DNA of 11,797 nt. Source: Faucicola sp937889485. Lineage in GTDB: Bacteria; Pseudomonadota; Gammaproteobacteria; Pseudomonadales; Moraxellaceae. The stretch's first letter is position 1. Every line of letters begins with the position of its first letter. The stretch lies in the NCBI GenBank assembly GCA_051653685.1, contig JBOFWQ010000043.1, positions 1 to 11,797 of the forward strand. The letters are read 5' to 3'. A program made the translations under genes and the position numbers. The notes below the pieces were generated by a model. That model was not told where the DNA came from, made no database searches, and worked only from the letters and a program-made list of their open reading frames with translations. Positions 1-6,487 of the stretch are shown piece by piece.

Positions 1-305
1 TGAGCAGACAGATCATTCGGTAGATGAATGCGAAAATCAATGGTAGGTAGCACATGGTTAATAAGCTGGTTATTGGTATGAATCCAATGATTGGCAATCT
101 TTAGCACCGTCTTGTCGGCTAGCTTGTTGCCCGTGAGTAACTTGACCGCGCCCATACCCCACAAAGGGAGGCTAAATAGCAAAGAATTGGCGGTAATGGT
201 ACCTGTAGAAACCGCAAACCGTGCTGACTTGGCAAGCGGCTTGGAAAAAGGCTGCAATTGCCCCCATGTTTTTTTGATGAAAGATGTGTTATTGTTTTTT
301 GACAT
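1..305 (-). CDS. Acyltransferase, probably PlsC/YihG-like (N-terminal 101 residues; rest lies outside the window)
   Basis: The reading frame starts with ATG at 305, preceded by a GGAG ribosome-binding site (plus-strand ctcc at 312-315), and stays open to the window edge. The 101 visible residues have a basic, polar N-terminus, then a hydrophobic membrane segment around residues 36-57, then a region resembling the stretch ahead of the catalytic HX4D box in YihG-type 1-acyl-glycerol-phosphate acyltransferases (pattern VKLL...W...N..L...L). Such enzymes attach acyl chains to lysophosphatidic acid at the inner membrane during phospholipid synthesis. The HX4D motif itself would lie beyond the edge, so the family call rests on N-terminal resemblance only. 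It is divergent from the OmpA-type lipoprotein gene across a 453-bp gap. The coding call is firm; the family call is moderate. Confidence 0.6.
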   Translation of the reverse strand, partial: MSKNNNTSFIKKTWGQLQPFSKPLAKSARFAVSTGTITANSLLFSLPLWGMGAVKLLTGNKLADKTVLKIANHWIHTNNQLINHVLPTIDFRIHLPNDLSA

Positions 306-364
306 AATGGGCTCCGATAAGATCAAGCCAAATTGATATAATCATAAAACCAAGGGGTTTTATC

Positions 365-403
365 AATAATTGCTTTAAATAATTGCTTTAAATAATTGCT
401 TTA
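365..403. repeat. Three perfect tandem 13-bp repeats (aataattgcttta)
   Basis: Units at 365-377, 378-390 and 391-403 are identical. A degenerate echo (gctttaaa) follows at 423-430. The array ends about 60 bp upstream of the acyltransferase start and lies just upstream of, or over, its possible -35 region. Confidence 0.9.
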
Positions 404-745
404 AAAAAACGTTAAAAGAGTCGCTTTAAAAAAGTAACCAAAGCCTACGCGGCATTAGTGTAGCAAACGCCTAGAGCGTTCACTACCAAATTTTTGAATT
501 GCCATCTTATTTTTGCCCGCGCGCTTTAGACCACGGGCGGTTAACAAAAATGGCAAATATTTTGTAACAAATTAAGCTATCATACTACAACCTTAAGACA
601 AATTATTACACACTACAAAAAACTTTATTGCATAATAATCTCAACCACCACGCAATAATAAATCAATCGTTATGATACTCAGTTACCCATATCCCGTAGA
701 GTGGCGCTGATCCCCAACGTGGTTAATTTTAATCGAGGAATTATC

Positions 746-751
746 AAGGAG
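746..751 (+). promoter_or_regulatory. Ribosome-binding site of the OmpA-type lipoprotein gene
   Basis: AAGGAG sits 7 bases before the ATG at 759 and fixes that start. Confidence 0.8.
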
Positions 752-758
752 CGTAAGC

Positions 759-1409
759 ATGCGTACTAAATTATTAGCGGCAACATTGGCATCAGGTGTT
801 ATTCTTACAGGCTGTGCCACTACCCCAGAAACTGCCAACACCAACGGTATGGCAAACAACAAAGCGTTGCTAGGCGGCTTACTAGGCGCGGCAGCAGGCG
901 CAGGTATCTCTAAAGCAACAGGTGGCGAAAAAACAGGACGTGATGCAGCAATCGGCGGTGTACTAGGTGCAGGCGTTGGTTACTACATGCAGCAGCAAGA
1001 AGCCAAACTTCGTCAACAAACTGCTGGCACAGGCATTACCGTGACGCGTGACCCAGTTACCAATAACATTAACTTGTCTATTCCAGAAGCAGTGACCTTC
1101 AGAGTAGGCGACTCAACCATTTTGCCAAACTTCTACCCAACGCTCAACAAAGTTGCTAGCACCTTAGGTGACTACAACCAAACTTCAATCCAAGTAAATG
1201 GTTATGCGTCAATTGAAGGTGATGCAGGCAGAAACCAAGCATTATCACAGCGTCGTGCTTCGGCAGTTGCAAACTACTTGGTCAACCAAGGCATTGCGGG
1301 TGGTCGTATTAGCGCGATTGGGCGTGGCGCCACTACCAAATTTGGTTCAAACTATGAGCCTAACCGTCGTGTTGAAATGACCATTTTAGCGCCACAAAAC
1401 GTTAACTAG
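759..1409 (+). CDS. OmpA-family outer-membrane lipoprotein, YiaD-like
   Basis: A 216-residue protein. Residues 1-18 form a lipoprotein signal ending in the lipobox LTGC, with Cys19 as the lipid-modified residue. Residue 20 is Ala, so no Asp retention signal is seen and outer-membrane sorting is expected. Residues 36-76 are a glycine-zipper segment (GGLLGAAAGAG and a second copy after a Lys-rich break), followed by YYMQQQEAKLR as in E. coli YiaD. Residues about 93-212 are an OmpA C-terminal domain, which in this family binds peptidoglycan and ties the outer membrane to the wall. Arg166 in LSQRRA and the final NRRVE match the family. The usual Asp of the GYTD motif is Ser151 here (GYAS), and the loop before NRRVE is short, so peptidoglycan binding may be altered. 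The gene has its own RBS and terminator and looks monocistronic. Confidence 0.9.
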   Translation: MRTKLLAATLASGVILTGCATTPETANTNGMANNKALLGGLLGAAAGAGISKATGGEKTGRDAAIGGVLGAGVGYYMQQQEAKLRQQTAGTGITVTRDPVTNNINLSIPEAVTFRVGDSTILPNFYPTLNKVASTLGDYNQTSIQVNGYASIEGDAGRNQALSQRRASAVANYLVNQGIAGGRISAIGRGATTKFGSNYEPNRRVEMTILAPQNVN

Positions 1410-1441
1410 TTCACTGACAGCTAGCCAGTTAATGCGCTAAT

Positions 1442-1472
1442 AAAAAAGCACCGTAATTTACGGTGCTTTTTT
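1442..1472. terminator. Bidirectional Rho-independent terminator
   Basis: GCACCGT (1448-1454) pairs with ACGGTGC (1460-1466). The stem is flanked by an A-run on the left and a T-run on the right, so it can stop transcripts from both sides. It lies between the rightward lipoprotein gene and the leftward DUF1877 gene. Confidence 0.92.
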
Positions 1473-1553
1473 GTATGGTGCTTTGTGGCGCGTACTAATG
1501 TCCTATTGCTTTGCAAGTAGGCATCTATTAATGCCAGTGTGCAGCGCTGACAA

Positions 1554-2054
1554 TCAAAGGATACTTACCACAACATTGTTGCCACAATCTAATGCCTCAG
1601 TATAAAAGTCTTTGAGCTCATTAAAAGATGCCAACAGCTCTTTGTCCAAGTTGTCTTTTTTATCTTGCCAAATACCGTGTGGAAACAATGCGTGCTCACG
1701 TAGCGACTTCATAGAAACCTTGTCCAAACGCTTGGCAAAATTAATTTGTTCCAAAGCATCCAAAATTTCTGCAATATGTGACCAAGGTACATACGCGATA
1801 AAATCAGCCTCTGGGTCATCGCTAAATGTGTCTACACCCACAATAAACTCGCTAAGTGGCGCATCTGGCACAGGCTGGGTGGCAGGGTGCTTGGTTAATA
1901 CAAAATGAATCACGTCCCATAATTTGCCCAAATCCACCAGTGGCGCCGTAACCGCCATGCTCAGTGAATCTAGCAGCTGGGTTCGTGCCTCTGTGGGGGT
2001 ATTGGCAAGTTGGTCTAGTGTGGCATTATCAACCATCAAATACTGTGCAATCAT
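1554..2054 (-). CDS. DUF1877 (YfbM-like) family protein
   Basis: A 166-residue soluble protein with no signal peptide or membrane segment. It resembles E. coli YfbM along its length: an N-terminal MIxxYxxVDxxxLxxL start, a central LGKLWDVIHFVLT block (residues about 42-54, matching the WDFLHFGLTG signature), PLSEFIVG, then IAYVPWSHIAEILDALEQIN and a closing segment like the YfbM end. The family has no established biochemical role, so none is given. The ATG at 2054 is preceded by AGGAA at fair spacing and matches the family start. The gene lies 49 bp downstream of the DUF1345 gene on the same strand with no terminator between them, so it is probably the last gene of the rluE operon. Confidence 0.85.
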   Translation of the reverse strand: MIAQYLMVDNATLDQLANTPTEARTQLLDSLSMAVTAPLVDLGKLWDVIHFVLTKHPATQPVPDAPLSEFIVGVDTFSDDPEADFIAYVPWSHIAEILDALEQINFAKRLDKVSMKSLREHALFPHGIWQDKKDNLDKELLASFNELKDFYTEALDCGNNVVVSIL

Positions 2055-2103
2055 GGGGGGTTCCTAAAAGGGTAAATGACTGATGAGAACTGCCGCAAAC
2101 TGC

Positions 2104-2811
2104 CTACGCAATCAAGCCTGAGGACATATTGATCAGCGAAGACAAAATTGCGGCATTGAAAAAAAAGGCTAAAACGCAATGAACGGTGCCCATACGGCGG
2201 CTGGCTTTTGTATTAAACGCCACATCGGCGGTCTGACCTGACGTCCCAATCACATAAGCAAAGTACAAAAAATCCCAATAATTGGGGTTGTCTTCATGGG
2301 GAAAATCTAGCATAGACTCATAGCACTGCTCTTTTTGCAAAAAATAATCATGGGTGTAATGAATGGCAAACATCGTGTGAATAAATAACCAAGCGGTCAA
2401 AATAGTCAGCGACGTCAGCGCAATATGAAACCCCATCAACAGCCCTTGGGCATTTTTACTGGCGCCCAATTCTAGCACAATTGCCACCATACTGACGATG
2501 GCGGTCACCACTACCAGTAGCAGCATCAGCACAGTACCCTCATCCTCGGCATGCGCTTTATCCAAGATGGCGGCATGGTCAGCTGCATACATCATCTGAA
2601 AAATAGCAATTAAATAAACCCAAACACCCACATTCCAAGCCAGCAAAAACTGGGTCACCCAATTTAATTGGTGGTACAGCGTGCCAATAATCCATGCCTT
2701 TGGCAACCAAGCTGCCAGTGCAAATAGCCCCCAATAGGTCAACACCATAGCGACAATGCCCAGCACCAACCGCGGACGATGGCGAAAAAAGCGATATATA
2801 TAGGCAATCAT
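2104..2811 (-). CDS. DUF1345 family integral membrane protein
   Basis: A 235-residue protein with about five hydrophobic membrane spans (roughly residues 17-34, 53-72, 94-114, 126-148 and 208-229). It carries the DUF1345 signature: an HYTHDYF segment after span four, then PNYWDFLYFAYVIGTSGQTADVAF (residues 176-199) and a final FFFNAAILSSLIN. The function of the family is not established; an inner-membrane location follows from the spans. Its ATG overlaps the TGA stop of rluE (ATGA), which points to translational coupling and joint transcription. The pairing with a pseudouridine synthase may be only positional. Confidence 0.85.
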   Translation of the reverse strand: MIAYIYRFFRHRPRLVLGIVAMVLTYWGLFALAAWLPKAWIIGTLYHQLNWVTQFLLAWNVGVWVYLIAIFQMMYAADHAAILDKAHAEDEGTVLMLLLVVVTAIVSMVAIVLELGASKNAQGLLMGFHIALTSLTILTAWLFIHTMFAIHYTHDYFLQKEQCYESMLDFPHEDNPNYWDFLYFAYVIGTSGQTADVAFNTKASRRMGTVHCVLAFFFNAAILSSLINMSSGLIA

Positions 2812-3551
2812 GGCTGTTTGCGCCGTTTGTGCAGCGACGATTGCCCATTGCGACTATTAATACGACTATTAACACGATTATCACCACGATTATGAGGTGG
2901 CTGGCGAGTTTTTGTGGGATCCGCTGCGCGGCGTGGTAGTGCAGCGCGTGAACTGGGCAGCACCCCCAACTGCTGCAACATCTGCGCGCTAACCGTCACC
3001 ATCTTTGCCTCACCCACCGCCAAATCAAACACCCCAAACCCACTTGTTGCCACACGAACCAACCGCAAACACGGCAAGCCCACCTGTGCTGCCATACGCC
3101 GCACTTGACGATTTTTTCCCTCAACAATGGTAATCTCAAGCCACGTGGTGACTTTGCGCTTGGCGATATTGTCAGGGGCTTGCCAAAGCTGCTGGACTTG
3201 CTCATCTGTCAACCTTGCCACCTTAGCAGGTAGCGTCATGCCGTCTTTTAGCAATACCCCTTGAGCAAGCTCATGTAGCTGCGCGTCTGTGGCATGCCCT
3301 GCCACTTGGATCCAGTAAGTTTTGCCCTGTTTTTTTTGGTTATTTGCCTTGGGGGGATGGGTAAGCGCTTTATTAAGTTGCCCATCATTGGTTAACAACA
3401 ACAACCCTTCAGAGGTAGCATCTAGCCGCCCTGCCACCCGCAAGCTTTTATCACTAAAATACGCACTTAACGTACCATAATCGTTGTTGTCATCATGACG
3501 AAATTGGCTTAAAACCCCATAAGGTTTGTTAAATAAAATGAGCGTAGTCAT
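2808..3551 (-). CDS. rluE: 23S rRNA pseudouridine synthase, RsuA/RluE type
   Basis: A 247-residue protein from the ATG at 3551. Residues 4-15 (LILFNKPYGVLS) are the family opening. The catalytic Asp44 lies in GRLDATSEGLLLLTNDG (residues 41-57). KTYW, EGKNRQVRRM (residues 144-153) and GLPCLRLVRV are further family blocks. There is no S4 domain before the catalytic core, which favours RluE, the enzyme that makes pseudouridine 2457 in E. coli 23S rRNA, over RsuA, RluB or RluF. An in-frame TTG at 3587 would add 12 residues that the family does not have, so the ATG was chosen, although neither start has a clear Shine-Dalgarno. From about residue 200 a basic low-complexity tail of some 48 residues (Arg, Asn, Ser) extends past the core, part of it from 12-bp repeats. 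First gene of a leftward operon with DUF1345 and DUF1877. Confidence 0.88.
   Translation of the reverse strand: MTTLILFNKPYGVLSQFRHDDNNDYGTLSAYFSDKSLRVAGRLDATSEGLLLLTNDGQLNKALTHPPKANNQKKQGKTYWIQVAGHATDAQLHELAQGVLLKDGMTLPAKVARLTDEQVQQLWQAPDNIAKRKVTTWLEITIVEGKNRQVRRMAAQVGLPCLRLVRVATSGFGVFDLAVGEAKMVTVSAQMLQQLGVLPSSRAALPRRAADPTKTRQPPHNRGDNRVNSRINSRNGQSSLHKRRKQP
2851..2898. repeat. Four imperfect 12-bp tandem units inside the 3' end of rluE
   Basis: Units at 2851-2862, 2863-2874, 2875-2886 and 2887-2898 all begin cga(c/t)tat. On the minus strand they encode a four-residue periodicity (GDNR, VNSR, INSR) in the RluE tail. Confidence 0.8.
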
Positions 3552-3709
3552 GGCAAATGTCTTGTCAAAGTGATAAAAAACAACCAAACAAAATAACCAA
3601 AAAAGTCATTGGCTTAGCAATAATACAGCCAGTGTAAAGGCTAAACACACGCAATGCAACCACACACCTTACTAAAAAATGCGCCCACCCCCTACCTGCC
3701 AAAACGCGC

Positions 3710-3715
3710 TATAAT
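3710..3715 (+). promoter_or_regulatory. Possible -10 box for ubiC
   Basis: A perfect TATAAT, with no convincing -35 at 16-18 bp. If used, the ubiC transcript would carry a leader of about 115 bases before the ATG at 3836. Confidence 0.4.
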
Positions 3716-3835
3716 AGATCTTGGGTAGAGTTTTTTCTTGGCTCACCCACACATTTTCGTGGCTTGTTGTCAGCCTACCTGTATTGTCCACCATCTTATT
3801 ACCCTCAATTTACCATCAATTACAATCACTGCCTC

Positions 3836-4363
3836 ATGACCACCATCACACCCAATCTTTTATTAAAAGACACCCATTGCCCTTACTTATCCACCGAAAT
3901 GCGCACCTCGCCACTATTACCATGGCTTACCGCAGCAGGCTCACTTACCGCCAAAATTGAGGCGTTAACCGCACGAAAACTGCAGGTCGTTCCACAGTTT
4001 GAAGGGCGAAAAACTTTATCTTTACTTGAAAAGCGGCAACTATCGCTACCGCCCGCCACCGTGCAATCAGCGTGGGTAAGAGAAGCCTGGCTGTATGGCT
4101 TTGCCGAGCAAGATGCTTGGATTGCTGCGCGTTCGGTATTTCCGTTTCAAAGCTTAATAGGCAATGCACGACAACTGGCAAATTTGGGCACCACCCCGAT
4201 TGGCTATATTTTGTTTGCTCGCAATGGTGCAAAACTTACCCGCCGCTGGCTTGAGCACACCCCAAGTGGTTGGCAGCGCACCAGCCTCTATGATTGGCAA
4301 GGCAGAAAATTTTTGATCTCTGAAACTTTTTTGCCAAGCTTTTGCCAATATATTACCCAATAG
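3836..4363 (+). CDS. ubiC: Chorismate lyase (chorismate to 4-hydroxybenzoate and pyruvate)
   Basis: A 175-residue protein from the ATG at 3836 (E. coli UbiC has 165). Family features in order: PLLPWL near residues 26-31, the strand AWVREAWLYG with Arg82 matching the active-site Arg76 of E. coli, AARSVFPF, LGTTPIGYILF (residues 117-127, matching LGKTPLGRYLF), and a closing LISETFLPSF with Glu163 matching catalytic Glu155. UbiC makes 4-hydroxybenzoate, the ring precursor of ubiquinone, in the cytoplasm. Here ubiA does not follow; the next gene is an unrelated secreted protein with its own promoter. The start is uncertain: the frame is open upstream to a TTG at 3764, and the ATG at 3836 lacks a visible Shine-Dalgarno. 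The ATG was chosen because the upstream residues do not look like the family. Confidence 0.88.
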   Translation: MTTITPNLLLKDTHCPYLSTEMRTSPLLPWLTAAGSLTAKIEALTARKLQVVPQFEGRKTLSLLEKRQLSLPPATVQSAWVREAWLYGFAEQDAWIAARSVFPFQSLIGNARQLANLGTTPIGYILFARNGAKLTRRWLEHTPSGWQRTSLYDWQGRKFLISETFLPSFCQYITQ

Positions 4364-4375
4364 ATAGGATTTTTG

Positions 4376-4404
4376 TTTACTAAAAATGGGCGCTTTTGTA
4401 TAAT
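4376..4404 (+). promoter_or_regulatory. Promoter of the SH3-like protein gene
   Basis: TTTACT (4376-4381) as -35, a 17-bp spacer and a perfect TATAAT (4399-4404) as -10. It lies just after the ubiC stop and about 90 bases before the downstream start. Confidence 0.6.
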
Positions 4405-4495
4405 CATGGCAACAGTGGCGGTTTGTACCCAAGCGCGCCGCAACGGCAGCAAGCAACTAGCAACTAATCATCTATTCTAGGTCTTGGAGAAAAAT

Positions 4496-4939
4496 GTGAA
4501 AACAAAAAAAATCACCCAAAAAAATCGTCTACTAGCCACTAGCATTGTCACAGCCATGATACTTAGCCCGCTGTCTGCAGCAAACGCGGGATTTTTAGAC
4601 AGTCTAAATAGCATACGTAGCGTCGTGAGCGATATTGGCTACACTGCCAACAGCGTATCTTATACCACAAACTCTGCCAAAGAAATGACCAACAACTTGG
4701 GTCTAACGGGTACAACCAGCACCGCCCAAGACAATCAAACCCTCAAAAGCGGTGATATGTTGGTCAGCAAACTTGCCTCACTCAAACTATATGCCGATAG
4801 CCGCAAAGCACAGCTTAGCAAAACCCTAAGCCAAGAAGACCAAATGGTATACCTCGGTGAAGAAGCCAATGGCATGTTATATGTGAGCACTGATAAAGGC
4901 GATGGCTGGGTGCAAAAACCCCTTGTTGGGCTTCGCTAA
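4496..4939 (+). CDS. Secreted protein with a C-terminal SH3-like domain, function unknown
   Basis: A 147-residue protein read from GTG at 4496. The GGAGA at 4486-4490 is well placed for this GTG, while the alternative TTG at 4484 overlaps that site. Residues 1-31 form a signal peptide: a Lys-rich start, a hydrophobic core LLATSIVTAMILSPL and an ANA cleavage site before Gly32. Residues about 32-75 are Ser/Thr/Asn-rich and may be helical. Residues about 84-145 (GDMLVSKLASLKLYADSRKA, then VYLGEE..GMLYVSTDKGDGWVQKPLV) have the strand pattern of a bacterial SH3 domain, which often binds cell-wall peptides. No enzyme domain is attached, so it is a single-domain periplasmic or exported protein, possibly wall-associated. 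I do not recognise a named homologue. It lies between ubiC and glyA, apparently as a separate transcript. Confidence 0.72.
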   Translation: MKTKKITQKNRLLATSIVTAMILSPLSAANAGFLDSLNSIRSVVSDIGYTANSVSYTTNSAKEMTNNLGLTGTTSTAQDNQTLKSGDMLVSKLASLKLYADSRKAQLSKTLSQEDQMVYLGEEANGMLYVSTDKGDGWVQKPLVGLR

Positions 4940-5149
4940 CCTGCGCATCTTCTGCCTGCTAGCTAGCAAAAAAACAGCGCATAATTGCCTAAATATATGT
5001 GCTAGCAAGCCGCGCGCGGCAAAAATTGGCTAAAACAAATTCAGTGAAATCATGCGTAATATGCTATAACAAAAAAACTAATCCATGTTAAACTAAGCAT
5101 ATTTTCGGTTCTGTTCTCCCATTTTTTGACTTACCCAAAGGAATCCGCC
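4940..5149. other. Intergenic region before glyA with three perfect palindromes
   Basis: No gene is seen. Perfect palindromes occur at 4957-4968 (TGCTAGCTAGCA), 5000-5007 (TGCTAGCA) and 5009-5020 (GCCGCGCGCGGC). The first two can also pair with each other (4962-4968 with 5000-5006). None has a T-run of the terminator type directly after it. TATAAC at 5065-5070 is a possible -10 for glyA with no clear -35. I see no recognisable glycine riboswitch and no clear MetR or PurR site. Confidence 0.55.
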
Positions 5150-6409
5150 ATGTTTAAAAATGTGACCATTCATGAATTTGACCCTGCGCTTGCCCAAGCC
5201 ATGGACAATGAATCTAAGCGCCAAGAAGACCACATCGAACTAATTGCATCAGAAAACTACTGCTCGCCTGCGGTTATGGAAGCACAAGGCAGCCAGCTTA
5301 CCAACAAATATGCCGAAGGTTATCCAGGCAAACGCTACTATGGCGGCTGTGAGTATGTTGACGTAGTCGAGCAGCTTGCCATTGACCGTGCCAAAGAATT
5401 ATTTGGTGCCGACTATGCCAACGTACAACCCCATGCAGGTAGTCAGGCAAATAGCGCCGTATTTTTGGCATTATTAAAAGCAGGCGACACCGTGCTTGGT
5501 ATGAGCCTTGCAGATGGTGGACACTTGACTCATGGCGCTCATGTTAACTTTTCAGGTATCAACTACAAAGCCGTACAATACGGTCTTAACAAAGATACAG
5601 GTCTGATTGACTATGACGAAGTTGCCCGTCTTGCCAAAGAACATCAACCAAAAATGATTATCGCGGGTTTTTCAGCGTATAGCCAAGTGATGGACTGGCA
5701 AAAATTCCGTGACATCGCCGATAGCGTAGGCGCTTACCTCATGGTAGACATGGCGCACGTAGCAGGCTTGGTTGCAGCAGGTGTTTACCCAAGCCCTGTC
5801 CAAATTGCAGACGTCACCACCACCACTACGCACAAAACCCTACGTGGTCCTCGCTCGGGATTAATCTTGGCAAAAGCCAATCCAGAGATTGAGAAAAAAT
5901 TAAACTCGGCGGTATTCCCAGGTAACCAAGGCGGCCCATTGATGCATGCCATTGCCGCAAAAGCCATTTGTTTTAAAGAAGCCTTAAGCGAAGACTTCAA
6001 AACCTACCAACAACAAGTGGTCAAAAACGCCAAAGCCATGAGTGAGGTGATTATGTCACGCGGTTATGACATCGTCTCAGGTGGCACAGAAAACCATCTC
6101 ATGCTCATTAGCCTAATCAAACAAGAAATCACGGGTAAAGAAGCGGATAAATGGTTGGGAGACGCGTTTATTACCGTCAATAAAAATGCCGTACCAAACG
6201 ATCCGAAATCACCATTTGTGACCTCAGGGGTACGCATTGGCACGCCTGCAGTTACGACACGTGGTTTTGGTGAAACCGAGGTCAAAGCCTTGGCTGGCTG
6301 GATTTGTGATATATTAGATAGCCGTGGTGATGAACAAGTGATAAACACGGTGCGTGAAAACGTCAAAGCCGTTTGTGCCAAATTCCCTGTTTATGAGCCA
6401 CAAGCCTAG
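5150..6409 (+). CDS. glyA: Serine hydroxymethyltransferase
   Basis: A 419-residue PLP enzyme, close to the 417 of E. coli GlyA. It interconverts serine plus tetrahydrofolate with glycine plus 5,10-methylenetetrahydrofolate in the cytoplasm and is the main source of one-carbon units. Visible landmarks: ELIASENYCSPAV (residues 30-42), NKYAEGYPGKRYYGG (52-66), HAGSQAN (95-101), the VDMAHVAGL segment with Asp200 and His203, TTTTTHKTLRGPRSG with the PLP-binding Lys229, and GVRIGTPAVTTRG near the C-terminus with the carboxylate-binding Arg. All positions agree with E. coli numbering. The ATG at 5150 follows AAAGGA at 5137-5142; an in-frame TTG at 5126 lies upstream of that site and is rejected. It appears monocistronic, ending at a terminator shared with the convergent response-regulator gene. 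Confidence 0.98.
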   Translation: MFKNVTIHEFDPALAQAMDNESKRQEDHIELIASENYCSPAVMEAQGSQLTNKYAEGYPGKRYYGGCEYVDVVEQLAIDRAKELFGADYANVQPHAGSQANSAVFLALLKAGDTVLGMSLADGGHLTHGAHVNFSGINYKAVQYGLNKDTGLIDYDEVARLAKEHQPKMIIAGFSAYSQVMDWQKFRDIADSVGAYLMVDMAHVAGLVAAGVYPSPVQIADVTTTTTHKTLRGPRSGLILAKANPEIEKKLNSAVFPGNQGGPLMHAIAAKAICFKEALSEDFKTYQQQVVKNAKAMSEVIMSRGYDIVSGGTENHLMLISLIKQEITGKEADKWLGDAFITVNKNAVPNDPKSPFVTSGVRIGTPAVTTRGFGETEVKALAGWICDILDSRGDEQVINTVRENVKAVCAKFPVYEPQA

Positions 6410-6447
6410 GTTCGTGTTGCCTATCAACCAAACAGCCAACACGCCTC

Positions 6448-6481
6448 AAAAACCGCCCAATTTTGTATTGGGCGGTTTTTT
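6448..6481. terminator. Bidirectional Rho-independent terminator between glyA and the response-regulator gene
   Basis: aaaaaccgcccaa (6448-6460) pairs perfectly with ttgggcggttttt (6468-6480) around a 7-base loop. The A-run and T-run at the two sides let it act on both strands, ending glyA and the leftward response-regulator gene, whose stop is only 7 bp away. Confidence 0.95.
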
Positions 6482-6487
6482 GATAAC

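Larger units (their letters stand above)
306..758. other. Gene-poor intergenic region between two divergent genes
   Basis: No plausible gene is present on either strand. The DNA is A/T-rich and must carry the promoters of the leftward acyltransferase and the rightward lipoprotein. A TATGAT -10-like box for the leftward gene is visible on the minus strand (plus ATCATA, 341-346), but no good -35 accompanies it; three tandem 13-bp repeats lie directly upstream. Towards the lipoprotein, TATGAT at 671-676 is a possible -10, also without a convincing -35. The stretch 514-540 holds a weak gcccg/cgggc inverted repeat with no obvious role. Confidence 0.6.

Noticed and set aside
91..336. Rightward 81-residue open frame near the left edge
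   Set aside because: It lies opposite the acyltransferase frame, which has a GGAG site, a membrane segment and family resemblance; this one has none.
514..540. Inverted repeat gcccg/cgggc as a terminator or regulatory hairpin
   Set aside because: Five-base stem with a mismatch beyond it and no T-run; too weak to call.
3721..3960. Rightward 79-residue open frame ahead of ubiC
   Set aside because: TTG start directly at the -10 box, no ribosome-binding site, overlaps ubiC in another frame and has no family features.
4940..5149. Glycine riboswitch or MetR/PurR site ahead of glyA
   Set aside because: No paired glycine aptamer pattern and no good match to the known operator consensus.
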